Source: an uncultured Eubacteriales bacterium
Lineage (GTDB): Bacteria; Bacillota; Clostridia; Oscillospirales; Oscillospiraceae
Assembly: GCA_900549405.1 (NCBI GenBank)
Contig: URNZ01000005.1
Span: 1-64,000, forward strand
Reading direction: 5' to 3'
DNA: 64,000 nucleotides
Numbering within the stretch: the stretch's first letter is position 1; every line of letters starts with the position of its first letter. Shown here in pieces: positions 51,914-61,234 of the stretch. Made by a program: the position numbers and the translations under genes. The notes under the pieces are model-generated. The model was not told the DNA's origin. It made no database searches and saw nothing but the letters and a program-made list of their open reading frames with translations.

Positions 51914-52771
51914 TCATTTAGAGAAGCGGCGGCGATAGCCGCACCGGCGGCACAGCGCCTCGGCGGCCCGGCCCTGGGAGAACCCGTCGTAAATGGCCCT
52001 GGCCCGGGGGGAGGACAGGATGTCCTCCAGGCTGCCGTCATACAGGTTCCCCAGGGGGATGTCCCCCTCGTGGTCCAGGCAGCAGGGGACCACCGTGCCG
52101 TCCCACAGCACGCCGACGTGGTCCCGCAGGCCCTGGCAGAAGCCGGACTGTCCCTGGTCGTCGGCGTTCAGGTCGGGCCACTCGAATCGCTCCCCCCACT
52201 CCAGATAGACCCGGGGGGCCAGGGTGGTGCCCTGCCAGCCCTCCTTCCAGGGCCGGGGGAAGGTCTCCTCCAGGCGGCGGAGGATGACGTCGTTGCAGGA
52301 ATTGGCCCCCTGGGTGGTCTCGCCATCTAAATTCCACAGCCGCAGGGCGCACCGCTTGCCCGCCTGGGCGGCCTGCCGGGCAAAGGCGATGCAGCCGTCC
52401 AGATAGGGCAGCAGCTGGCCCTGGCCCTCGTTCCCCTCGAAGGAGTGGAGGGAGACGCTGACCTTCCGCACCGCCGGGCTCTGGCACAGCAAACTGGCCC
52501 GCTGGGGGAGCAGGGTGCCGTTGGTGGTGAGATTCACCTGAAAGCCCAGCCCGGCGGCGATGTCTAACAGCTTTGGCAGCTGGGGGTGGAGGAGCGGCTC
52601 CCCCATGAGATGGAGATAGAGATACTCCGTGTGGGGCCGCAGCTTTTGGGCTAAAACAGAAAAGTCCTCCGGGGACAGAAAGCCCTGGGGGCGGCGGGTG
52701 CCGGGACAGAAGTCGCAGCGCAGATTGCACACGTTGGTGATCTCCAGATAGACCTTTTTCAGCTGATACAT
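51914..52771 (-). CDS. radical SAM protein with SPASM-like C-terminus
   Basis: 285 residues. The 4Fe-4S cysteines are in 'CNLRCDFC' (15, 19, 22). The C-terminal part has 'DGTVVPCCLDHEGDIPLGN' and 'CRRCGYR', as in SPASM/twitch domains that hold an extra cluster. No substrate peptide gene is nearby, so peptide maturase or other modification is open. RBS AAAGGAG. It lies between purA and the epimerase operon. Confidence 0.87.
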   Translation of the reverse strand: MYQLKKVYLEITNVCNLRCDFCPGTRRPQGFLSPEDFSVLAQKLRPHTEYLYLHLMGEPLLHPQLPKLLDIAAGLGFQVNLTTNGTLLPQRASLLCQSPAVRKVSVSLHSFEGNEGQGQLLPYLDGCIAFARQAAQAGKRCALRLWNLDGETTQGANSCNDVILRRLEETFPRPWKEGWQGTTLAPRVYLEWGERFEWPDLNADDQGQSGFCQGLRDHVGVLWDGTVVPCCLDHEGDIPLGNLYDGSLEDILSSPRARAIYDGFSQGRAAEALCRRCGYRRRFSK

Positions 52772-52812
52772 GGGGCAGGCTCCTTTGGTTGAGTTGGTGG
52801 GAGAGAAGCGAA

Positions 52813-52846
52813 AGAGAGGACAAGCGCCGGGGCGCTTGCCCTCTCT
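52813..52846. terminator. hairpin at the end of the polyol operon
   Basis: AGAGAGG-A-CAAGCGCC / GGCGCTTG-C-CCTCTCT, 15 bp with one mismatch, 19 bp after the araD-like gene. The following minus-strand sequence is T/C-rich rather than a clean T tract. Confidence 0.6.
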
Positions 52847-52864
52847 GATTTGGCAGGGATTTAC

Positions 52865-53557
52865 TTAGCCCTGGCCGTAATAGGCGTTTTTGCCGTGCTT
52901 GCGCAGATAGTGCTTGTCCAGCAGGACCTGCTGCATGGGGCCGTGGCCGGGGTTGAGCATCAGGGCGTGGTAGTTCATAAAGGCGACCTCCTCCATGACC
53001 ACCGCGTTGTGGACGGCGTTCTCCGGGTCAGTGCCCCAGGAGAACACGCCGTGGCTGTGGACCAGCACGCCGGGGATGGACATGGGGTCCTTGCCCTGGA
53101 AGGTCTCGATGATGACGTTGCCCGTCTCCAGCTCATACTCCCCCCGGATCTCCTCCTCGGTCATCTTCCGGGTGCAGGGGATCTCGCCGTAGAAATAGTC
53201 CCCGTGGGTGGTGCCCATGGCCTCGATGCCCACGCCCGCCTGGGCGAAGCTGGTGGCCCAGCGGCTGTGGGTGTGGACCACGCCGCCAAGATCGGGGAAG
53301 GCCCGGTACAGGGCCAGGTGGGTGGGGGTGTCGGAGGAGGGCTTATAGCGGCCCTCCACCCGCTCGCCGGTCTTCAGGTCCAGCACCACCATGTCCTCGG
53401 CGGTCATGGTGTCATACTCCACGCCGGAGGGCTTGATGACCACCAGGCCCTTCTCCCGGTCAATGCCGGAGACGTTGCCCCAGGTGAAGGTGACCAGGTC
53501 ATACTTGGGCAGCATCAGGTTGGCTGCGCATACTTTTTCTTTCAGTTCTTCCAGCAT
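52865..53557 (-). CDS. araD: L-ribulose-5-phosphate 4-epimerase
   Basis: Class II aldolase-fold enzyme converting L-ribulose-5-P to D-xylulose-5-P. 230 residues, as in E. coli AraD/UlaF/SgbE; N-terminus 'MLEELKEKV', 'TWGNVSGI', 'KPSGVEY', and metal ligands in '[12 protein letters not shown]' and 'HSHGVF'. The start is the ATG at 53557, eight bases after GGAG; a GTG three codons earlier overlaps the preceding stop. Last gene of the operon; the paralog (AraD, UlaF or SgbE) cannot be fixed by sequence. Confidence 0.93.
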   Translation of the reverse strand: MLEELKEKVCAANLMLPKYDLVTFTWGNVSGIDREKGLVVIKPSGVEYDTMTAEDMVVLDLKTGERVEGRYKPSSDTPTHLALYRAFPDLGGVVHTHSRWATSFAQAGVGIEAMGTTHGDYFYGEIPCTRKMTEEEIRGEYELETGNVIIETFQGKDPMSIPGVLVHSHGVFSWGTDPENAVHNAVVMEEVAFMNYHALMLNPGHGPMQQVLLDKHYLRKHGKNAYYGQG

Positions 53558-53562
53558 ATCGC

Positions 53563-54411
53563 TCACTCCATTGTGTCCAGAATCTCGCTCATCTTGTCAT
53601 GGGCGAAGCAGATGTCCTCTTTCCATTCCGGCTTGCCGGTGTCCCACATCTCGGTGACGAAGCGGCGCACCCCCAGCTGCCAGCCCTTGCGGATGACGGC
53701 GGGGAAGTCCACGTGGCCGGTGAGGAAGGGGATCTCCCGGAACTTGCCGGGCACGGTCTCCTTCAGGTGCATGGCAACTAAGTGGCCCCGGCCCGTCTCC
53801 AAATCGTCCAACACGCTGGTGCCGTATGTCTTGGCGGCGTTGGTCAGGTTGCCCACGTCGGGATAGACGCCCAGATAGGGGTTGTCGATGAGCTTGACAT
53901 ACTGCATGCTCTTTTCCACGGTGTTCATGAACTCGGTCTCCATGGTCTCAAAGCCCAGGACCACCCCGTGGACGGCAGCCATCTCCACCGCCTTTTTCAG
54001 GTTCTCGGCAAAGTCTTTCCGGGTCTGCTCAGTGCCTTCCTCATAGTACACGTCATAGCCCGCCAGCTGGATGACCCGGATGCCCAGGTCGTCGGCCAGC
54101 TGAATGGCCTTTTCCATGATCTCCAGGCTGCGCTGGCGCACGGCGGGGTCGCTGGCCCCGAAGGGATACTTCCGGTGGCCGGACAGGCACATGCTGCGGA
54201 TGGGCACGCCGATCTTCTGCATGGTCTCCCGCAGCTGGGCCCGCTCCTGGGTGGTCCACTCCAGCCGGGCCAGGCGGGCGTCGGACTCGTCGATGCTGAT
54301 CTCCACAAAGTCATAGCCGCAGTCCCGGGCGCACTGGAGCTTCTCCTCCCAGTTCAGAGCGGAGGGCATGGCCTTTTCGTAGAGGCCGATGTGATATTTC
54401 TTGTTTCCCAA
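53563..54411 (-). CDS. ulaE: L-ribulose-5-phosphate 3-epimerase (UlaE/SgbU-type)
   Basis: 282-residue TIM-barrel sugar isomerase that links L-xylulose-5-P and L-ribulose-5-P. '[14 protein letters not shown]', '[15 protein letters not shown]', '[10 protein letters not shown]' and '[14 protein letters not shown]' match the UlaE/SgaU family closely. TTG start eight bases after GGGAG. It lies between the kinase and the 4-epimerase, which fits the sequence of reactions. Confidence 0.9.
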   Translation of the reverse strand: MGNKKYHIGLYEKAMPSALNWEEKLQCARDCGYDFVEISIDESDARLARLEWTTQERAQLRETMQKIGVPIRSMCLSGHRKYPFGASDPAVRQRSLEIMEKAIQLADDLGIRVIQLAGYDVYYEEGTEQTRKDFAENLKKAVEMAAVHGVVLGFETMETEFMNTVEKSMQYVKLIDNPYLGVYPDVGNLTNAAKTYGTSVLDDLETGRGHLVAMHLKETVPGKFREIPFLTGHVDFPAVIRKGWQLGVRRFVTEMWDTGKPEWKEDICFAHDKMSEILDTME

Positions 54412-54426
54412 GGTGATCTCTCCCTG

Positions 54427-55941
54427 TCAGATTTTTTCCACCGCGGTCCGCTCCACGTCCAGCCCCTTGTCATAGGCGGCCAGATAGCGGGCAAAGCCCT
54501 CCACCTCGGCGGGGTCGGGCTGGGCCGTGGTGATCTTGGCGTGGACAAAGACCCGCTGGCGCAGGAACTCCTCCAGGGGCAGCTCATGCTCGTCCATAAA
54601 GGCGGCCAGCAGGGCGATGCCATAGGGGCCGCCCTCTCCGGCGGTCTCCATGCAGGTGATGGAGGCGTTGCAGGCGGCGGCCAGATAGCGCTGGGCCACG
54701 CCGGGGGTCTTGAAAATGCCGCCGTGGCCGGTCATGCTGTCGATCTTCACGTGCTCCTCGGCCAGGATGTCCATGCCAAGGCGCATGGTGGCGATCTCCG
54801 CATAGACGCTGCTGCGCATGAAGTTGGCCAGGCTGAAATGGCTGTCCGGTTTGCGCACCACCAGGGGGCGGCCCGCGTCCAGGTGGGTGATGCCCTCGCC
54901 GGCCATGTAGTTATACACCAGCACGCCGCCGCAGTCGGCCTCCCCCTCCAGGCTCTTCTGATAGAGCTTGGTGAAGACCTCACCGGCGGACACGTTGCAG
55001 CCGAACAGGCCCAGGGTCTCCCGCAGCAGACCGATCCAGGCGTTGATGTCAGAGGTGCAGTTGTTGCAGTGGACCATGGCCACGTCCTTGCCAGAGGGGG
55101 TTGTGACCACGTCGATCTCAGTATAGACCTTGCTCAGGGGTTTTTCCAGCACCACCATGGCAAAAATAGAAGTACCGGCGGACACGTTGCCCGTGCGGGG
55201 GGCCACGGCGTTGGTGGCCACCATGCCGGTGCCCGCGTCGCCCTCCGGGGGCGCGAAGGGCAGCCCCTCGGGCAGCAGGCCCTTCACCCAGGCGGAACCG
55301 GACGCCGTCAGGCGGCCTGCGTCCTGACCGGCCAGCAGCACCCGGGGCAGCACGTCCCGGATGTTCCAGGGCTGGTCCTGGGTGAGGGTCTCGAACTTTT
55401 TCAGCATCTCCTCGTTCCAGTTGCCGGTGGCGCTGTCGATGGGGAACATGCCGGAGGCCTCGCCCACGCCCACCACGTTTTCCCCGGTGAGCATATAGTG
55501 GACATAGGAGGACAGGGTGGTGATGTGGGCGATCTGGCTGACGTGAGCCTCGCCGTTCAGAATGGCCTGATACAGGTGGGCGATGCTCCACCGCTGGGGC
55601 ACGTTGAACTGGAACAGCTGGGTGAGCTGCTCCGCCGCGTCGGCGGTGATGGTGTTCTGCCAGGTGCGGAAGGGCACCAGCAGGTTCCAGTCCTTGTCAA
55701 AGGCCAGATAGCCGTGCATCATGCCGGAGATACCGGCGGCGGCCAGGCCCTCCCGGTCCTTCAGCTGGCTGAGCACCTGGCACAGGCCCTCCCGGGCGTC
55801 CGCCAGGTCATAGGTCCAGATGCCGTGGTCATAGGTGCTCTCCCACTCAAAGTCCCCGGACTCCACGGGGGCAAAGCTCTCGTCGATGACCACGCCCTTG
55901 ATGCGGGTGGAGCCCAGCTCCACGCCTAAATATTTTTTCAC
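54427..55941 (-). CDS. FGGY-family carbohydrate kinase (probable L-pentulokinase)
   Basis: 504 residues with the ATPase fold of sugar kinases: N-terminal 'GVELGSTRIKGVV', 'ISGMMHGYLAF' and C-terminal 'GEGGPYGIALLAA'. Given the two epimerases after it, L-xylulose or L-ribulose is the most likely substrate; sequence alone does not separate these. First of three closely spaced catabolic genes. Confidence 0.88.
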   Translation of the reverse strand: MKKYLGVELGSTRIKGVVIDESFAPVESGDFEWESTYDHGIWTYDLADAREGLCQVLSQLKDREGLAAAGISGMMHGYLAFDKDWNLLVPFRTWQNTITADAAEQLTQLFQFNVPQRWSIAHLYQAILNGEAHVSQIAHITTLSSYVHYMLTGENVVGVGEASGMFPIDSATGNWNEEMLKKFETLTQDQPWNIRDVLPRVLLAGQDAGRLTASGSAWVKGLLPEGLPFAPPEGDAGTGMVATNAVAPRTGNVSAGTSIFAMVVLEKPLSKVYTEIDVVTTPSGKDVAMVHCNNCTSDINAWIGLLRETLGLFGCNVSAGEVFTKLYQKSLEGEADCGGVLVYNYMAGEGITHLDAGRPLVVRKPDSHFSLANFMRSSVYAEIATMRLGMDILAEEHVKIDSMTGHGGIFKTPGVAQRYLAAACNASITCMETAGEGGPYGIALLAAFMDEHELPLEEFLRQRVFVHAKITTAQPDPAEVEGFARYLAAYDKGLDVERTAVEKI

Positions 55942-55980
55942 AGTCGTTTCCTCCCTTGTTGGGGATTTTAAGCCCGTATG

Positions 55981-56766
55981 TTAAGCAGGGTCCTGGACGA
56001 TGTCCAGAAACTCTGCCTGGAGCAGGCCGTTGGAGCAGCAGATGTCGCTGTTGAAGGGCAGCTTTGGGTCCTGCCCGGCGCAGTCGGACAGCTTGCCCCC
56101 GGCCTCGTGCAGGATGACGCTCCCGGCGGCGTAGTCCCAGGGCTTCAGGTTATACTCCACATAGCAGTCGGCCCGTCCGCAGGCCACCCAGCACAGGTCC
56201 AGCTCCGCGCTGCCCAGGCGGCGGATGTCGGCGCTGCGCTGGAAGATGCGCTTGACCATGTCGAACACCCGGTCCGTCTTCTCCCGCTCATAGGGGGAGG
56301 TGCCCACGATGACCAGGGCCTTTTCCATCTCGCTCATGTCGCTGACGTGGATGGGCTGGCCGTTGAGATAGGCCCCCTTGCCCAGCTCGGCCACGAAGGT
56401 CTCCTCCCGGAAGGGGTTATAGCAGCAGCCGAACACCAGCTTCTCCCCGTCCCACAGGGCCAGGGCTACGCAGCTCTGGTGGCAGTCGTGGATCAGGTTG
56501 GTGGTGCCGTCGATGGGGTCTAAGATCCAATAGGGCCGGGCGGGGTCCACGTGCTGCATGTGGTTCTCCTCGGCAAAGAACTGGACGTCGGGATACAGCT
56601 CGTGGAGCTTGGTCTGCATATAGGTCTGGACCTCGTAGTCCACGGCGGTGGCAAAATCAGACCGGCCCTTCTGGGTGATGTCCCCGGCCTTGTGCCGGTC
56701 CAGCACCAGGGCGCGGGTGGAGTGGATCAGGTCGATGACGGCCTGATATTGAAGATCTTGATACAA
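55981..56766 (-). CDS. inositol monophosphatase-family phosphatase
   Basis: 261 residues. 'FAEEN', 'DPIDGTTNLIH' and 'WDYAAGSVILHEAGG' are the Mg2+-binding motifs. I choose the TTG at 56766, seven bases after GAGGG; the ATG further out is in the hairpin region. Substrate unknown: in a sugar operon it might remove phosphate from a stalled sugar phosphate. Confidence 0.87.
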   Translation of the reverse strand: MYQDLQYQAVIDLIHSTRALVLDRHKAGDITQKGRSDFATAVDYEVQTYMQTKLHELYPDVQFFAEENHMQHVDPARPYWILDPIDGTTNLIHDCHQSCVALALWDGEKLVFGCCYNPFREETFVAELGKGAYLNGQPIHVSDMSEMEKALVIVGTSPYEREKTDRVFDMVKRIFQRSADIRRLGSAELDLCWVACGRADCYVEYNLKPWDYAAGSVILHEAGGKLSDCAGQDPKLPFNSDICCSNGLLQAEFLDIVQDPA

Positions 56767-56827
56767 AAGAAATCCCTCTTTGCTTATTTTCAAAATGGGT
56801 CGGCCCATATCAGGCCGAAATGGGACA

Positions 56828-56870
56828 AAATCTGCAAGAGGTCCGGGAGACCGGGACCCCTTGCAGATTT
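56828..56870. other. hairpin between small ORF and IMPase gene
   Basis: AAATCTGCAAG pairs with CTTGCAGATTT and, after a mismatch, GGTCC with GGACC. T-containing sequence follows on the minus strand, so partial termination between transporter and catabolic genes is possible. Confidence 0.5.
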
Positions 56871-56881
56871 GTCAGACGTAT

Positions 56882-56995
56882 TTACTCCTTGAACAGGCCA
56901 AGGAAGATCGCGATGATGTTCCAGATGGAGCCCCAGATCTGCCAGGCCAGGACAAGCAGGATGACTACGGATAAAATGGTCGCAAAAGTCGTCAT
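56882..56995 (-). CDS. 37-residue single-pass membrane protein in ABC operon
   Basis: ATG at 56995 lies eight bases after AAGGAG, and TAA is at 56882. The product starts MTTFATILSVVILLV and is almost wholly one hydrophobic helix with a short 'GLFKE' tail. It starts 13 bp after the stop of the ABC ATPase gene, on the same strand. Sugar/polyol ABC systems with two ATPases (for example glycerol GlpSTPQV) often carry a small membrane protein (DUF2160), but this one is much shorter. Unknown function; RBS and position make it likely real. Confidence 0.65.
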   Translation of the reverse strand: MTTFATILSVVILLVLAWQIWGSIWNIIAIFLGLFKE

Positions 56996-57007
56996 AACAC
57001 TTGCTCC

Positions 57008-58126
57008 TTACTTCTCTTTGATGCGCGCGCCGGTCTCCAGGTCGAACAGGTGGGTCTTGTCGCCCCGGACCTCCAGCTTGATGACGTCACCGGCGTGATA
57101 GCGGGTCTCGTCAGAGGTGATGAGCATCAGCAGAGACTCGCCCACGCTGATACCGATGCGCCGCTCGTCGCCCAGATTCTCGAAGGTGGTGATCTTCTCG
57201 GGGGTGCCCTGAGAGTCCGCGCCGCCCACCAGCACGTCCATGGGCCGCACGCCCATCTTGCACCGGAAGCCGTCGCTGACCACGCTGTAATACCGCTTGG
57301 GCACGGCGATCTTCAGGTCGCTGTCCTTAAAGGTGAAGAAAAAGTCGTTGTCGATCTTCACGGTGGTGGTCTCCAGAATGTTCATGGGGGGGTCGCCGAT
57401 GAAGGAGGCCACAAACTCGTTCACGGGGTCGTCATACACCTCGGCGGGGGTGCCGTACTGCTGGAGCACGCCGAAGTTGATGACGGCGATCTTGTCGGCC
57501 AGGGACATGGCCTCCAGCTGATCGTGGGTGACGTAGACGGTGGTGCACTTGATCTTGTGGATCAGGCGCTTGATCTCGGTACGCATGGCCTGGCGGGCCT
57601 TGCCGTCCAGGTGGGACAGAGGCTCGTCCATCAGCAGCAGCTCGGGCTCGCGGATGATGGCGCGGGCGATGTTCACACGCTGCTTCTGGCCGCCGGAGAG
57701 CTTGACGGGCATCTTGTCCAGCAGGTCGTCGATCTGCATCAGGGGGGCGATCTCCCGCACCCGGCGGTCGATCTCCGCCTTGTCCACGCCCTTGGCCCGC
57801 AGGTTGAAGGCCACGTTGTCATAGACGGTCAGGGGGGGATACATGGCGTAGTCCTCAAAGGCCAGGCCGATGTGGCGGTCCTTGGGGTGCAGGTCGTTCA
57901 CCCGGCGGTCCCCGATGTAGATGTCACCGTCGGTGATGTCCTCCAGACCGGCGATCATCCGCAGGGTGGTGGTCTTGCCGCAGCCGGAGGGGCCCAGGAA
58001 GGCCACAAACTCGCCCTGCTCACACTCCAGGTTCAGGTCCTTTACGGCGAAATCGTTCACCGTCTTTTTCTTCTTGCCGCTGTTTTCATATCTCTTGTAG
58101 AGATGGCTTAACGTCAAACCAGCCAT
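57008..58126 (-). CDS. ABC transporter ATPase (MalK/UgpC-like), first subunit
   Basis: 372 residues. Walker A 'GPSGCGKTT', signature 'LSGGQKQRV', Walker B 'LLLMDEP', H-loop 'VTHD', and a C-terminal OB/TOBE domain. The Q-loop reads 'AFEDYAMYP', Glu in place of the common Gln. Its RBS lies in the end of the upstream ATPase gene, three bases apart. It should pair with the second ATPase as a heterodimer. Confidence 0.94.
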   Translation of the reverse strand: MAGLTLSHLYKRYENSGKKKKTVNDFAVKDLNLECEQGEFVAFLGPSGCGKTTTLRMIAGLEDITDGDIYIGDRRVNDLHPKDRHIGLAFEDYAMYPPLTVYDNVAFNLRAKGVDKAEIDRRVREIAPLMQIDDLLDKMPVKLSGGQKQRVNIARAIIREPELLLMDEPLSHLDGKARQAMRTEIKRLIHKIKCTTVYVTHDQLEAMSLADKIAVINFGVLQQYGTPAEVYDDPVNEFVASFIGDPPMNILETTTVKIDNDFFFTFKDSDLKIAVPKRYYSVVSDGFRCKMGVRPMDVLVGGADSQGTPEKITTFENLGDERRIGISVGESLLMLITSDETRYHAGDVIKLEVRGDKTHLFDLETGARIKEK

Positions 58127-58129
58127 AAC

Positions 58130-59287
58130 TTACGCCTCCTCGTTGGCCAGGGCGCGGTAATCCGCCTCGGCATAGCGCCCGACAAAGTTCTCGCTCTGTC
58201 CGTCAAAGAACATGGCGTGGCCCACGTCGGGCTTGACATAGACCGCCTGGTCGATGTCCACATGCAGGCCGTTGGGCGCGATCATCCGCACCTGATAGCC
58301 GCCGCACTCGGCCACGATGACCGACTTGTTGCCGATGCTCTCGTAGCTGTAGACGGTGGCCTTGAAATAGCCCTCGGCAGGCTCGAAGCGATAGGCGATG
58401 TTCTGGGGCCGCAGGCCCATCTCCAGCTTGGCGGCGTCCTGCTGGTCCAGCTTGGCGAACAGGGGGGCATCCTCGGGCATGGGGAGGGCCACCTCCTGGC
58501 CCAGGACGTTGATGACGAACTGGCGCTGACCGCCATTCACCACCATCTTACCGGCGATGATGTTGATCTGGGGCTCGCCCATCAGCTGGGCCACGAACTT
58601 ATTGCAGGGCAGGTAGTAGATCTCGTCGCCGGAGCCCACCTGCACGATGCGGCCCTCTTTCACGATGGCGATGCGGTCGCCCAGGGCCATGGCCTCCAAA
58701 AAGTCGTGGGTCACGTAGATACAGGTGGAGCCCAGGTTGGCCTGGATCTTCTTCAGCTCGGTGCGCATGGAGTTGCGCAGCTTGGCATCCAGGTGGGCCA
58801 GCGGCTCGGCCATCAGGAAGACGTTGGGGTTGCGCACCAGGCTGCGGCCCATGGCCACACGCTGCTTCTGACCGTTGGACAGCTGGCTGGGCAGACGCTC
58901 CAGCAGATTCTCCATCTTCATGATCTTGGCGGCGGCATACACCTTTTCCTTGATGGTGGCCTCGTCGGTCTTATAGAGGTTGCTGCGCAGGGCGGCGGCC
59001 ATGTTGTCATACACGGTCATCTGGGGGTACAGGGCGTAGTTCTCAAAGGTCATGGCCACGTTCCGGTGGGCGGGGTCCACCAGGTTCATGATCTCCCCGT
59101 CGAACTTTATCAGGCCCTCCTCGGGCAGCGTGATGCCGGCGATGCAGTTGAGCATGGTGGTCTTGCCGGCACCGGCGGGCCCGAACAGCACGAAGAACTC
59201 GTTGTCCTTCACGTCGATGGTCACGCCGTCCAGGGCGGTCACCTTGCCGAACTTCTTCTTCACATTTTCCAGTTGAATTCTTGCCAT
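58130..59287 (-). CDS. ABC transporter ATPase (MalK-like), second subunit with altered Walker B
   Basis: 385 residues. Walker A 'GPAGAGKTT' and H-loop 'VTHD' are intact. The signature is 'LSNGQ', the Q-loop is 'TFENYALYP' (Glu for Gln), and the Walker B is 'FLMAEP', with Ala where Asp normally binds Mg2+. The C-terminal regulatory domain is present. One ATP site in the heterodimer may be weak. Confidence 0.93.
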   Translation of the reverse strand: MARIQLENVKKKFGKVTALDGVTIDVKDNEFFVLFGPAGAGKTTMLNCIAGITLPEEGLIKFDGEIMNLVDPAHRNVAMTFENYALYPQMTVYDNMAAALRSNLYKTDEATIKEKVYAAAKIMKMENLLERLPSQLSNGQKQRVAMGRSLVRNPNVFLMAEPLAHLDAKLRNSMRTELKKIQANLGSTCIYVTHDFLEAMALGDRIAIVKEGRIVQVGSGDEIYYLPCNKFVAQLMGEPQINIIAGKMVVNGGQRQFVINVLGQEVALPMPEDAPLFAKLDQQDAAKLEMGLRPQNIAYRFEPAEGYFKATVYSYESIGNKSVIVAECGGYQVRMIAPNGLHVDIDQAVYVKPDVGHAMFFDGQSENFVGRYAEADYRALANEEA

Positions 59288-59296
59288 AATCGCACC

Positions 59297-60121
59297 TTAT
59301 CCCTTCACAGCGCCGAAGCTCAGGCCGCGCACCAGATGCTTCTGGATGCAGAGCGCGAACACGATGGCGGGTATTGCAGACACAGTGGCCGCCACGGCCA
59401 GCTGGCCATAGTGGGCGGTGTCAGTGCCCAGATACTTGGTGATGGCCACGGTGATGGGCTGCACCTTGGAGCTGGCCAGGATCAGGGGGAAGGTGAAGCT
59501 GTTCCAGGCGAAGATGAAGGACAGCAGGGCAGCGGCCACGATGCCGGGCTTGACCAGGGGCATCAGCATCTTGAAGAAGATCTGATACCAGGTGTAGCCG
59601 TCCACCTGGGCGGCATACTCGATCTCCACGGAGATGTCCTCGAAATAACCGCGGACCACCCAGATGAGCAGGGGCATACAGATGAGCTGATACACCCAGA
59701 TCAGACCCAGATAGGTATCATAGAGACCGATCTTCTGATAGATCATGAACAGGGGCAGCACCACCAGGATCTCGGGGGCGAACTTGAAGGACAGGATCTG
59801 GAAGGCCAGGTCCTCCTTGCGGTTGAAGTTATACCGGGCCAGGGCATAGGCGGCGGGGATACCCACCACCACAGACACCAGCACGGAGCCGCCGGCCACG
59901 ATCAGGCTGTCCTTCATGTACTGCACGTAGTTAGACTCCAGCAGCACCGCGGTATAGTTGCTCAGGGTGGGGTGGAACAGGAAGGTGGTGGTGAACACCT
60001 CGGTGTCCGACTTGAAGGAGATGAGCAGCATCCAGATCAGGGGGAAGATGGCGAAGACCGCATAGACCAGCAGCAGGAAGTTCATCACGATCCGCGAAAG
60101 GCGGAATTTCTGCGTTTTCAT
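59297..60121 (-). CDS. ABC transporter permease (MalG-type)
   Basis: 274 residues, six membrane helices; EAA loop 'EYAAQVDGYTWYQIFFKMLMP' region contacts the ATPase. RBS GGAGGG. Fifteen bases after the other permease. Confidence 0.94.
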   Translation of the reverse strand: MKTQKFRLSRIVMNFLLLVYAVFAIFPLIWMLLISFKSDTEVFTTTFLFHPTLSNYTAVLLESNYVQYMKDSLIVAGGSVLVSVVVGIPAAYALARYNFNRKEDLAFQILSFKFAPEILVVLPLFMIYQKIGLYDTYLGLIWVYQLICMPLLIWVVRGYFEDISVEIEYAAQVDGYTWYQIFFKMLMPLVKPGIVAAALLSFIFAWNSFTFPLILASSKVQPITVAITKYLGTDTAHYGQLAVAATVSAIPAIVFALCIQKHLVRGLSFGAVKG

Positions 60122-60136
60122 TTTGACATTCCCTCC

Positions 60137-61066
60137 TTACTCGTCCAGACCGGCGGCCTGCTTCTGGGCAGAGCGCTGGCGCTTCACGATCTCTTTGGCC
60201 ACCACGTTGATGATGAGCCACAAAATCAGGATATAGGGCAGGGCCGCGCCGAACTTTTGGAACTTGAAGCCCTGCTGATAGGCGGTAAGGGACAGGGACA
60301 TCAGCGCGTCGCCGGGGCCGCCCTTGGTCAGGGCGTAGATGACGGCGTACTCCTGAAGGGCTGCCATCAGACGGAACAGCAGGGCGATGTACAGGCTGGG
60401 GCGCAGCATGGGCAGGGTCAGGTTGCGGAAGTTGAACCAGTTGCTGCCGCCGTCGATCTTGGCGGACTCGAAGGGGGACTTGGGCAGGGACTGCAGACCG
60501 GCCAGCACCAGCAGGATGACGAAAGCGGTGTTCACCCACACGTCGATGAGGACCACGGTCATCATGGCGGTCTTGGGGCTGGAGGCCCAGGGGAAGTTAT
60601 ACACATTGAAAACGTTCAACAGCTTCTCCACGATACCGGCGGAGCTGTTCAACATCAGTTGCCAAACGATAGTTGCGGTGACGGGAGCCACCATCAGGGG
60701 GAAGATCAGCACCACCCGCATGATCTTGGAAAAGCGGTTGTTCAGGCTGTTGAGCAGCATGGCAACGCCCATGCCCAGGGCCATCTCCACCACGGTGGAG
60801 GCGACGCCATAGAGCAGCGTGACCCAAATCGCCTTCCAGGTGCTGCCGGAGGAGAGCACGTTTACCCAGTTGGTCAGTCCAATGAACTTGTGGGTGGGCA
60901 GCTTGAAGGAGAAGTTGGTCAGGGAGTACCAGATGGCCATTACGAAGGGGACCATGATACCGATGGTGATGATGAGGGAGGGGGCCACGATCAGATAGGG
61001 TCTGACCCGCGTTTTAAAGGGCACCCGGTTTAGATCCGGGAGCTTTTCTTTTTTCGTTTTACTCAT
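60137..61066 (-). CDS. ABC transporter permease (MalF/UgpA-type)
   Basis: 309 residues, six helices; the EAA-loop region 'SPFESAKIDGGSNWFNF' is seen. Pairs with the MalG-type permease to form the channel. It follows the binding-protein gene by 168 bp that hold a terminator-like hairpin. Confidence 0.94.
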   Translation of the reverse strand: MSKTKKEKLPDLNRVPFKTRVRPYLIVAPSLIITIGIMVPFVMAIWYSLTNFSFKLPTHKFIGLTNWVNVLSSGSTWKAIWVTLLYGVASTVVEMALGMGVAMLLNSLNNRFSKIMRVVLIFPLMVAPVTATIVWQLMLNSSAGIVEKLLNVFNVYNFPWASSPKTAMMTVVLIDVWVNTAFVILLVLAGLQSLPKSPFESAKIDGGSNWFNFRNLTLPMLRPSLYIALLFRLMAALQEYAVIYALTKGGPGDALMSLSLTAYQQGFKFQKFGAALPYILILWLIINVVAKEIVKRQRSAQKQAAGLDE

Positions 61067-61163
61067 AATACATAACCTCGGGACACAATAGTTTTTCAGA
61101 AAGGACAGCGCACCGGCGCGGATAAACAGAAATCACACACAGGGAGTCGATCGTTTGAAAAAA

Positions 61164-61187
61164 GCGGGGGGAGAGCGCTCCCCCCGC
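61164..61187 (-). terminator. terminator-like hairpin after the binding-protein gene
   Basis: A perfect 10-bp GC stem (61164-61173 / 61178-61187) with a four-base loop is followed on the minus strand by TTTTTTC. It can hold down transporter genes relative to the binding protein. Confidence 0.85.
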
Positions 61188-61234
61188 CTTTTCATTCATG
61201 GAAATTGCTGTTCAAGGTGATGTTATGAGCCGTC

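Noticed and set aside
58217..61033. A 938-codon plus-strand open frame opposite the ABC transporter genes
   Set aside because: It is antisense to four well-conserved genes, has Gly/His/Val/Gln-rich low-complexity translation and no RBS. It is caused by GC-rich codons with few stops on the other strand.
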